Positions 1-6,816 of a DNA stretch of 64,000 nt are shown in pieces. Within the stretch, counting starts at the first letter, position 1. Each line of letters opens with the position of its first letter. The stretch is taken from NCBI GenBank assembly GCA_963798805.1, contig CAWCVC010000002.1:496001-560000 (forward strand). Reading direction: 5' to 3'. Both the position numbers and the translations under genes were made by a program. The DNA is from CAVZCK01 sp963798805. GTDB taxonomy: Bacteria; Pseudomonadota; Alphaproteobacteria; Rhizobiales; Rhodomicrobiaceae. The notes under the pieces are model-generated. The model saw nothing but the letters and a program-made list of their open reading frames with translations, made no database searches and had not been told where the DNA came from.

Positions 1-79
1 TTGCGGTCTTACGGATAGGGCAACGCCGGAGTGCAAAGCTCCGCATCCCGTCGCCGCTCCGTTTCCGTCGAGGTTCCCC

Positions 80-271
80 ATGTTCGCGCGCGCTCTGCCT
101 CTCGCCGCTATCGTCTTCTGGCTCGCCTGTGAGAGCCATTTCAGCATCAGCTTTTTCGTCTCCACCGTGCAAACCGGCATGGCGTCGATCGCGGGCGGTC
201 TGGAGATGGCGATGGTGACCGAATATCCGGGCATCATTCGTACGGCTTCGGCCGCCGACAACGGTCTCTGA
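80..271 (+). CDS. Small hypothetical protein
   Basis: Open frame of 63 codons with a GAGG sequence about 8 bases before the ATG. The first ~17 residues are hydrophobic and could be a membrane anchor or signal. The rest has no motif I recognise. It ends 4 bases before the end of the convergent RNase T2 gene. Small size and lack of a family make it doubtful; it could be a chance open frame in GC-rich DNA. Confidence 0.3.
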   Translation: MFARALPLAAIVFWLACESHFSISFFVSTVQTGMASIAGGLEMAMVTEYPGIIRTASAADNGL

Positions 272-274
272 GCG

Positions 275-1012
275 TCAGTCCCTGTCCTCGCCGTTACCGT
301 TATCCTCCTCGTCATAGCGATCATCGCCGTCATCGTGCTGCGAGGCACCGGCGCGGACCGGCGGCATCACGATCCGGTCGCTGGAGCAGAGCTTGTCCTG
401 CCGCTCATTGGCGCCGCAGGCCGTCGGCTGGAGAGCGCGGGTAAAGCAGATGCGCAGCTCGCGCAAGCGGCGGTCCTTGCAATCGATGCTGATCATGTCC
501 GGCTTCAGAGCCGGATTGACCTTGAGAAACTCGCTCTCCAGATCGCCTGGCGACAAGGTCTGATAGTCCTGTGGGTCCTGAAAGCGCTCCGGGATGTGGA
601 TCTCGTCGTAAGCCTTGCGCGCGGCGCGGAAATAGTCCTGAGGGTCGAGACCCGAGCAGGTGCCGTGCTTGCGGTATTCGTGGATGATGAGCTGCTTGCT
701 CGGCATGATGTCGAGCATGTTTCTGATCATCTGGTTCGGTACCCATGGCCGCTCGCGGGTCTCGCAGGACTCTGGCCAGCCGCGCCGATATTGCGGCCAG
801 AAGCCATGCAGCACGAAAGCGTAAGGGCGGTCGCCGCTGCATTGCGGCTCGTTCGGTCCCGAGCGCACCCGTGTCGCACAGAAGGTCGGCGACCAGCTCA
901 GCACGAGCGCGTAATAGTCGAAATCGCCCGGCCTTTCGTCGGCCGGGAATGCGGCGGGCGCAGTGGCGATCAGCATCGCCAACGCCGCGGTGAGACGCGC
1001 GGCGGCTCTCAT
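275..1012 (-). CDS. Ribonuclease T2 family protein
   Basis: Secreted or periplasmic endoribonuclease of the T2 family, which cleaves single-stranded RNA through a 2',3'-cyclic phosphate. Both catalytic segments are visible: LHGFWP at about residues 68-73 and HEYRKHGTC at about 111-119. An N-terminal signal peptide (about 1-23) precedes the mature domain. The start at 1012 is chosen because it overlaps the stop of the upstream DUF2066 gene by 4 bases (ATGA), has a GGTGA-like ribosome site, and puts the signal peptide first; the frame is open for another 50 codons upstream. The C-terminus carries an unusual, strongly acidic tail rich in Asp, Glu and Asn (last ~20 residues). Nutrient RNA scavenging is a family-based inference. 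Confidence 0.9.
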   Translation of the reverse strand: MRAAARLTAALAMLIATAPAAFPADERPGDFDYYALVLSWSPTFCATRVRSGPNEPQCSGDRPYAFVLHGFWPQYRRGWPESCETRERPWVPNQMIRNMLDIMPSKQLIIHEYRKHGTCSGLDPQDYFRAARKAYDEIHIPERFQDPQDYQTLSPGDLESEFLKVNPALKPDMISIDCKDRRLRELRICFTRALQPTACGANERQDKLCSSDRIVMPPVRAGASQHDDGDDRYDEEDNGNGEDRD

Positions 1013-1842
1013 TTCACCTTCGCCTTGAAATATTGCGCCTGCCGCGCATGGGCGGAGGCGACCCGATCGATCGCTTCGCTGAGCGCCTTGTCGAAAGTCA
1101 CGCCGCTCACCTTCCATTTCGCATAGGCATGATCGCCCGCTACGACGAACTGGCCATTCCAATAGGCGTTGCCGTCGAACTCAAGCGTTCCGTAGAGCAC
1201 GGCATTGGCGCCGAGCTTCTGCGATGCGTCCAAGAGCGCGCCCCAATTGCGTTTCAGGATGTTGTGATAGGTCACGCTGTCCTGCTTTTCCGGCGGAAAA
1301 ACGATTGGAATTCCGCGCCGCTGCGAGGCCTCTTTCAGCACCTCGCGCTGGCCGTAGCCGTCATCGCCGTCACGCGACAGGATGTATTTGCCGCTGCCTT
1401 GGCTGACACCGAGCCAGATCGCGACGGTCGGCCGCCGCCCCTGCCATTTTTTCAAGCCCGCGTCCTTCAGCGCCTTGTCGAACTTTTCCGGATCGAAGCT
1501 CATCCGCAGATAATAGGGCCGGTCGCGCGTGCCTTGCTCGTCATGCACCGGGATGCCCTTCATCCGGTCTTCATAGCTGTAATCGGCGATGAGCTGCGCC
1601 GACTTGGCGGTGACCTCCTTGGCGGACCTGGTGCCGGCGAGCTTCGGCTGGCCGGTCAGCTTGATGAGCACCTCCTGGGCTCCGGTGCGAAAACCTTCGA
1701 GCCGCTCCGGCTCGCGCCGTCCCGTGACGATGGTCTCGGCCTTGTAAAGCGCATCTGGCGTCTGAGCCGGTTGCGCTCCGGCGGGCAGGGCAGACAGAAA
1801 GAGGATGATGGCGGCAGTTGCGACGCGGTGGGTCTTCTCCAT
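1009..1842 (-). CDS. DUF2066 domain-containing periplasmic protein
   Basis: 277 residues with a clear signal peptide ending near ALPAGAQ (residues 17-23). The remainder resembles DUF2066 proteins of Proteobacteria, which have no established function; the TGRREPERLEGFRTGAQEVL region is typical. It is the first gene of a two-gene minus-strand operon and is translationally coupled to the RNase T2 gene by a 4-base overlap. The upstream spacer holds a mosaic palindromic repeat (1936-2092), so the promoter must lie in the ~90 bases between that repeat and the start. Function unknown. Confidence 0.8.
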   Translation of the reverse strand: MEKTHRVATAAIILFLSALPAGAQPAQTPDALYKAETIVTGRREPERLEGFRTGAQEVLIKLTGQPKLAGTRSAKEVTAKSAQLIADYSYEDRMKGIPVHDEQGTRDRPYYLRMSFDPEKFDKALKDAGLKKWQGRRPTVAIWLGVSQGSGKYILSRDGDDGYGQREVLKEASQRRGIPIVFPPEKQDSVTYHNILKRNWGALLDASQKLGANAVLYGTLEFDGNAYWNGQFVVAGDHAYAKWKVSGVTFDKALSEAIDRVASAHARQAQYFKAKVK

Positions 1843-1935
1843 GGTGTTTCTTCGCTCCCTCGGCGGCCTGCGCGGCTATTGCAAATCTTTAGAGGGCGCC
1901 GTCGGGCCGCCGCCTCGCTCAGCACCGGATGTGGG

Positions 1936-2092
1936 CTAGTGTCCGTTCGCATCCCTTCGCGGCAGGCCCTTTTGCGAACGTTAGAACCAAAGGGACACTA
2001 GTAACCTTTTAAAGCCAGTGCGGTTTTGGATCTGGCGTTCGTACGACGGACTCGCGGAAATGGTGGTACGAACGTCAAATCTACCGCACTAG
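1936..2092. repeat. Mosaic palindromic repeat, copy 1 (two nested hairpins)
   Basis: Two adjacent inverted-repeat units. Unit 1 (1936-2001) has outer arms CTAGTGTCC and GGACACTAG (1936-1944 / 1993-2001) around an inner stem CGTTCGC / GCGAACG (1944-1950 / 1974-1980). Unit 2 (2017-2092) has outer arms AGTGCGGT / ACCGCACT (2017-2024 / 2083-2090) around CGTTCGTAC / GTACGAACG (2036-2044 / 2066-2074). A second copy lies at 43927-44096 with the same outer arms and different inner stems. The right end overlaps the stop codon of the VOC gene. Confidence 0.85.
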
Positions 2093-2490
2093 TCGCGCTG
2101 AAGAATGAGCTGCCAGGAGACACCGAAGCGGTCCGACAGCCAAGCGAATTTCTTCGCAAATGGGTAGTTGCCGAGCGGCATGAGGATCTGCCCGCCCTTC
2201 GACAGCTCGGAGAACAGGCGGTCGATGTCGGCCTCGGATTCGCATTCGACGAAGAGCGACATGGCGGGCGTGAAGGAGAAGGCGTGCTTGACCGGACTGT
2301 CGATGCACATGAAGGACTGGTCGCCGAGCGTGAAAGCGGCCTGCATCACGCTGCCCTCAATTCCGGCTTCGCCCGGCCCGTAGCGCTTGATACCGGTAAT
2401 GCTCGAATTCTTGATGAGCGATACATAGAAATTCATCGCCTCCTCGGCCGTGCCATCGAACATCAAGACGGGGGTGACTGACGGTTTCAT
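2089..2490 (-). CDS. VOC family protein (PhnB / 3-dmu-9_3-mt-like)
   Basis: 133 residues, about the normal length for single-domain PhnB-like vicinal-oxygen-chelate proteins. The start (VTPVLMFDGTAEEAMNFYVSLI), the GSVMQAAFTLGDQSFMCIDSP segment and the W-rich end (FAWLSDRFGVSWQL) match that family. These are small metal-binding or glyoxalase-fold proteins, most without a known substrate. Despite the family's database name, methyltransferase activity should not be assumed. The TAG stop (2089-2091) lies inside the terminal CTAG of the palindromic repeat, so the last residues may have been altered when the repeat arrived. Confidence 0.85.
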   Translation of the reverse strand: MKPSVTPVLMFDGTAEEAMNFYVSLIKNSSITGIKRYGPGEAGIEGSVMQAAFTLGDQSFMCIDSPVKHAFSFTPAMSLFVECESEADIDRLFSELSKGGQILMPLGNYPFAKKFAWLSDRFGVSWQLILQRD

Positions 2491-2608
2491 CGGCTTGGCC
2501 TTTCACGGGTTTCGCTTGGGGGCTGCACGCGATCCCGCCCTTTAAGGATTTCGGAGTAGCCCCTTCGGCGAAGCTGGTGGCATCTTGCAATGGTTTCAAT
2601 CCACGCGC

Positions 2609-4102
2609 TCATCGCCTGCCGATCCGGCCTCGCAGCACCCGCTCCAGAATGCGGGGAAGCATCGTCCCGACCGAGCGCGCCAGCGATTTGAAGAAGGCGT
2701 TCATCGGCGTGTCGCGCCTTGAGGGTGTGGGCCGGTCACCCGACCTGCCGCCGCCCGGAGATCTGGGAACGCGGAACTCGCCGTGGCGTTCATATTCGTC
2801 TTCGCCCGCCGTCCGTTCGGCTCGCCTCTCGAGGATCTCATGGGCGGAGTCGCGATCGAGCGCTTCATCGTAGACGCCTTTGACCGGGCTGGCATCGATC
2901 ACGGCCTTGCGCTCCTCAGGCGTGAGCGGGCCGAGACGCGATGAGGGCGGCCGGATCAGCGTGCGCTGAACGATGGACGGCTCGCCCTTGGCTTCCAATG
3001 TCGAAACCAGCGCCTCGCCGACGCCAAGCTCCATGATTGCGCGCTCGGTGTCGAATGCCGGGTTCTGGCGGAACGTCCCGGCGGCTGCCTTGACCGCACG
3101 CTGCTCGCGCGGCGTATAGGCGCGCAGCGCGTGCTGGATGCGGTTGCCGAGCTGGCTCGAGACGCTGTCCGGAACGTCGAGCGGGTTCTGCGTGACGAAA
3201 TAGACGCCGACGCCTTTCGAGCGGACCAGCCGCGCAATCTGCTCGATACGCTCGAGCAGCGGCTTCGGCGCCTCGTCGAAGAGAAGATGCGCCTCATCGA
3301 AAAAGAAGACGAGCTTGGGCTTGGGCGGATCGCCGACCTCCGGCAGCTTGTCGAACAGCTCCGAGAGCAGCCAAAGCAGAAAGGTGGCATAGAGGCGCGG
3401 CGTCGCCATTAGCTTGTCGGCAGCGAGAATGCTGACATAGCCGCGGCCTTCGGCATCCGCGCGCATGAGATCCTTAATGTCGAAAGCCGGCTCGCCGAAG
3501 AATTTATCCGTAGACTGCTCTTCGAGCACAAGCAGCCGTCGCTGGATCGCGCCGACCGAGCTTTTCGAGACGTTGCCGTAGCGCGCCGAAAGCTGGTCCG
3601 CGCGCTCCAGCACATAGGCGATGAGCGAGCGCAGATCCTTGAGATCGAGGAGGGGCAGCTTGTCGTCGGCGGCAGCGCGGAAGGCGATATTCAGGACGCC
3701 CTCCTGCACGTCGTTCAGCTCCAGGAGCCGCGAGAGCAGCAGCGGGCCCATATGCCGGACGGTGGCGCGGATGGGGTGCCCCCGCTCGCCGAGCAGGTCC
3801 CAGAAGATCACCGGGAAGGCCTGATAAGTATACGCACTCAAACCGATTTTCTTGGCGCGCTCCTCGAGGAACGGCTTGGAGACGCCTGTTTCGGCGAGGC
3901 CGGCGAGATCGCCCTTGACGTCGGCGGCAAACACCGGAACGCCCTTGAGCGACAAGCCTTCGGCAATGATCTGTAGGGAGACGGTTTTGCCCGTGCCGGT
4001 CGCGCCGGTGATGAGGCCGTGGCGATTGGCAAATCTGAGCAGCAGCTCCTCGCGCTTGATGCTCTTGCCCAGAAATACGGCGTCGTCTGATTGATCGCTC
4101 AT
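2609..4102 (-). CDS. HerA/YjgR-like ATPase (DUF853)
   Basis: 497-residue P-loop ATPase of the DUF853 (E. coli YjgR-like) branch of the HerA/FtsK superfamily. Walker A is GATGTGKT at about residues 33-40, and a Walker B-like FFFDEAHLLF lies near the middle. A Gln- and Asn-rich segment (VTQNPLDVPDSV) follows, typical of the sensor region. The start at 4102 has a GGAGG site 6-7 bases upstream and gives the usual family N-terminus; the frame runs 107 codons further upstream but that part looks non-coding. The C-terminal ~90 residues are basic and Arg-rich. Role unclear: HerA relatives are DNA translocases, but YjgR-type proteins have no settled function. Confidence 0.88.
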   Translation of the reverse strand: MSDQSDDAVFLGKSIKREELLLRFANRHGLITGATGTGKTVSLQIIAEGLSLKGVPVFAADVKGDLAGLAETGVSKPFLEERAKKIGLSAYTYQAFPVIFWDLLGERGHPIRATVRHMGPLLLSRLLELNDVQEGVLNIAFRAAADDKLPLLDLKDLRSLIAYVLERADQLSARYGNVSKSSVGAIQRRLLVLEEQSTDKFFGEPAFDIKDLMRADAEGRGYVSILAADKLMATPRLYATFLLWLLSELFDKLPEVGDPPKPKLVFFFDEAHLLFDEAPKPLLERIEQIARLVRSKGVGVYFVTQNPLDVPDSVSSQLGNRIQHALRAYTPREQRAVKAAAGTFRQNPAFDTERAIMELGVGEALVSTLEAKGEPSIVQRTLIRPPSSRLGPLTPEERKAVIDASPVKGVYDEALDRDSAHEILERRAERTAGEDEYERHGEFRVPRSPGGGRSGDRPTPSRRDTPMNAFFKSLARSVGTMLPRILERVLRGRIGRR

Positions 4103-4284
4103 TCCTGCCTCCGTCTTCCGGCGGATCGGTGGTGCCCGACTGGTCCGCGTCGAATTTTTCTCGCTATGCGACAAATTCGCGTTGCGGTCTTGCTTCATAT
4201 GCATAACATTTTTAATTGCTTCGTTCCGCAAGCGGTAGATGGCCGCGAAGGACGATATGGTTGATAGGACCACAGGAGAGAATC

Positions 4285-4692
4285 TTGAACTATAAAATCG
4301 TGACAATCGAAGGCGTCGGCGCGAGATACGCGGCGAAGCTGGATAAAGTCGGTATACGGAGTACCAAACAGTTTCTCGATCGTGCCGCAACGCGCAAGAG
4401 CCGCAAGGAGCTGGCCGACGCATCCGGGATCGACGAGAAGCTGATTCTGAGGTGGGCCAATATGTGCGACCTGATGCGCATCAAAGGCGTCGGAGAGGAG
4501 TTCTCCGAATTGCTGGAGATTGCCGGGGTCGACACCGTCAAGGAGCTCGCCAAGCGCAAGGCGGACAATCTGCACAAGGCTATGACTGCGGCCAACGAGA
4601 AGAAGAAGCTCGTCCGCCAGCTTCCCGGCGTCGGTCAGATCGAGAGCTGGGTCACGCAGGCCAAGAGCATCGATCCGGTGATGAGATACTGA
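4285..4692 (+). CDS. DUF4332 domain-containing protein
   Basis: 135 residues beginning LNYKIVTIEGVG from a TTG codon at 4285, with AGGAGAG just upstream. This start matches the usual N-terminus of DUF4332 proteins; no good ATG is available nearby. Two helix-hairpin-helix-like repeats are visible: IEGVGARYAAKLDKVGI near the start, and IKGVGEEFSELLEIAGV near the middle. DUF4332 proteins are predicted to bind DNA or nucleoprotein through such repeats, but function is not established. It is divergent from the HerA-like gene and followed by a strong terminator hairpin. Confidence 0.8.
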   Translation: MNYKIVTIEGVGARYAAKLDKVGIRSTKQFLDRAATRKSRKELADASGIDEKLILRWANMCDLMRIKGVGEEFSELLEIAGVDTVKELAKRKADNLHKAMTAANEKKKLVRQLPGVGQIESWVTQAKSIDPVMRY

Positions 4693-4822
4693 CGAGCCGG
4701 CAAGCCCGGCTCCGCTGACGGCGTCGTCGCAGTGATCGCGCAAATCTCCGTCCCGGACCCATCCGGGGTGAGCCGTTCGTCGCGTGTCGCCATGAGCGCG
4801 GAGCGTGGCAGCGCCGCGTCGC

Positions 4823-4862
4823 AAAAAAACGGGCCGTGTGGAGAGAATACACGGCCCGCTTT
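4823..4862. terminator. Bidirectional terminator hairpin
   Basis: Perfect 10-bp stem CGGGCCGTGT / ACACGGCCCG (4830-4839 / 4849-4858) with a 9-base loop. It is preceded by a run of seven A and followed by CTTTCC. The A run makes it read as an intrinsic terminator on the minus strand too. It separates the DUF4332 gene from the convergent SH3b gene. Confidence 0.75.
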
Positions 4863-4929
4863 CCTCCGGCGGCGTCCGGCAATTCCCGGGGTCTGGCAGA
4901 GATCCGGATGGACAGCGGACTAACCGATC

Positions 4930-4964
4930 GACCATGACCGCTTCATGCTGAAACGGTCATGGTC
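4930..4964. terminator. Second hairpin downstream of the SH3b gene
   Basis: Perfect 11-bp stem GACCATGACCG / CGGTCATGGTC (4930-4940 / 4954-4964) with a 13-base loop. It lies 75 bases past the end of the minus-strand SH3b gene and about 70 bases from the other hairpin. The rest of the 346-base gap 4693-5038 holds no gene I can support; 4760-4800 looks like a degenerate intergenic repeat. Confidence 0.55.
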
Positions 4965-5038
4965 TGCGTCTGTTGTCTTATGATCCTCGGCAAAACCGGT
5001 TCTTGCCCATCGTGCTCAGGCCGGTCGGCCAAAAATCC

Positions 5039-5803
5039 TTAGTGGCGGTTCCGGTCTCCGCCATCGCCGCCGCCGTGGTCACCGCCGCCGCCATGCTCCA
5101 TGGCTCCGCCGCGGCCGCCGCGACCGCCGTGATCACCGCCGCCGTGACGTTCCATGCCGCCGTGGTCGCCGCGGCCGCCATGGTCACCGCCGCCATGCCG
5201 GATCGAGCCGGTCGGGAAGTCGTTGCTGCGCTCGGCGCGGTGCTCGCCGCGATTGTGGTCCTCTTTGCCGGGGCCGCGATGCTCAACGCGATTGGCTTCA
5301 TGATTGCCACGATTGCCGTGCTCGACGTTGCGCCCTTCGTGCTCGTGGACGCGACCACGGCGATGCTCTCCGCGCTCGCCGAAGTGGTGCTCCTCGCCGC
5401 GCCAAACGCTCCGCCAATGCTCGCGATTGTGGAACCAGGGCCGGCCGCGATAATAGTCGTCCCAGTAGCTGTCGACGCTGAAGACGATGATCGGCAGGTC
5501 GATCTCGTCGCCATATTCGATGATGGGGACGTAGCGGTCGTGATAGCGGTAGGTCAGATAGTCCGCATAGACCCAGCCACGATCGCCATGCCAGGACACG
5601 TCGCACCAGGAATAGCCGCGCACGCAGCCGTGAACATGGACGACAGAGCCGTCATAGACCGTGGTCACGATTGGGAAATCGTTGCTCGGCCCGGCCCTCA
5701 TGGCGAGGTCGGTGGTGATCCTGGCGCTTTGCGCCGAGGCCGCCGTTGCGAAGGCCGCGCTGGATAACAGCGCGAAGGTCAGATATTTGAGCTGGCGTAC
5801 CAT
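5039..5803 (-). CDS. Secreted SH3b-domain protein with His/Gly-rich tail
   Basis: 254 residues. A signal peptide ends near ATAASAQ (residues ~15-24). A bacterial SH3 domain follows (about 27-85; MRAGPSNDFPIV and the WCDVSWHGDRGWVYADYL core). The last ~110 residues are low-complexity, rich in His, Gly, Arg, Glu and Asp, with repeated HGGGDHGGRG units. The start at 5803 has GGGAG 8-9 bases upstream. SH3b domains usually bind peptidoglycan or exported partners. The His-rich tail suggests metal binding or surface adhesion, but that is inference. Confidence 0.85.
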   Translation of the reverse strand: MVRQLKYLTFALLSSAAFATAASAQSARITTDLAMRAGPSNDFPIVTTVYDGSVVHVHGCVRGYSWCDVSWHGDRGWVYADYLTYRYHDRYVPIIEYGDEIDLPIIVFSVDSYWDDYYRGRPWFHNREHWRSVWRGEEHHFGERGEHRRGRVHEHEGRNVEHGNRGNHEANRVEHRGPGKEDHNRGEHRAERSNDFPTGSIRHGGGDHGGRGDHGGMERHGGGDHGGRGGRGGAMEHGGGGDHGGGDGGDRNRH

Positions 5804-6019
5804 TGCAGTGCTCCCTTTGACTGTCTTTGTACTTGCGCCGGAGCAGGCGGAAAGGAGCAGAACCTCGGGATTGGGTCCTGAATTCTGTCGTCTTTCCACC
5901 CCTCTGGGGGCGCCTATCCCAACCAACTGACGGAGGCGGGCGATGGTTCCTGCGCGACGCGAATGTGGGCTTTAGGGGAACGGAAGGGGGGCAAGCGGTG
6001 TTAGTCGCCAACAGGCGGG

Positions 6020-6673
6020 CTATGTCACGCTTTTCAGGATCGCGGCCGTCTCACGGGCGAGATCTGCGCGGACCAGCGCGGAGAGGAGCCGCGGCAACTC
6101 GTGCCGTTTCACAAGCTTTGCGAGGTCTTCAGCGCTGCCCCCGAGCCCGAGCTGATTCGCGGCGTGCAGCGCGCGTTTGTCGGCGAAGGGGTAAAGCTCG
6201 TCCCACGCGCCTTGCGTTTCGCGGAAGAAGATGTCCGCGCCGACATCGCCGATGCCCTTGAAGGCTTTCAGGCGTTTGCGCTCCTCGGCGGGATCGCGCT
6301 TCGCGGCCGCGCGCAGATTGCGCAGATCGCCGGCATAGTCCATCAGCAGGAGAGCGGTGGTGTCGGCGATATAGCGCGAGGTGCTCTCGTCATAGCGCGC
6401 GTATCCGGCGTGGTTGAGCACGCGCACGCGCTCCTCCCAGCTCACCTCCGCCATCCTTTTCGGGGTCTTCCAGCCTTCATCGAGCAGAGCCTTCGCGGCC
6501 TTCTCCGCCTGCCCGGCGCCGATGCGCGCGCTGAACAGGAGGGAGACGATCAGCCATTGATAGAGCGGCGCCGGCGTGTTCTTGGCGACGTCGATGCCAA
6601 GCTCCTCGGCGTGGTTCTTGGGATAGCGCTTCAGAAGCGCCCTGACGATGTCGCGCTTGCCTGGCTTGGCCAT
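6020..6673 (-). CDS. Endonuclease III-like HhH-GPD protein
   Basis: 217 residues related to the endonuclease III/HhH-GPD DNA glycosylase superfamily. The helix-hairpin-helix is LKAFKGIGDVGADIFF at about residues 135-150, and the Asp of PFADKR (about 165) sits where the catalytic Asp is expected. The C-terminal four-cysteine iron-sulfur loop of canonical Nth is absent: the protein has no cysteines. The Lys of the Nth active site is not obvious either. It is therefore probably a divergent subfamily with unknown base specificity rather than nth itself. Confidence 0.8.
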   Translation of the reverse strand: MAKPGKRDIVRALLKRYPKNHAEELGIDVAKNTPAPLYQWLIVSLLFSARIGAGQAEKAAKALLDEGWKTPKRMAEVSWEERVRVLNHAGYARYDESTSRYIADTTALLLMDYAGDLRNLRAAAKRDPAEERKRLKAFKGIGDVGADIFFRETQGAWDELYPFADKRALHAANQLGLGGSAEDLAKLVKRHELPRLLSALVRADLARETAAILKSVT

Positions 6674-6816
6674 GGGATGGTCGCTCCGCCCTCGACTTCA
6701 ATGACGCAACGCGCCGCAGAGGTGATGGTTCGGCGAGAGGGGGCGCCGCGAGGAGCCTTTCCAGCCGACAAGGCTTTTGCTATAGCAGGCCGTTTTGCCG
6801 TCTCGGAGGGATCAAG

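Noticed and set aside
335..1126. Long plus-strand open frame opposite the RNase T2 and DUF2066 genes
   Set aside because: Antisense shadow of two well-supported genes; composition (Ala/Arg/Leu-rich, no motif) is typical of GC-rich shadow frames.
6020..6673. True nth (endonuclease III)
   Set aside because: HhH motif and Asp are present, but the iron-sulfur cysteines are missing, so only a general HhH-GPD call is supported.
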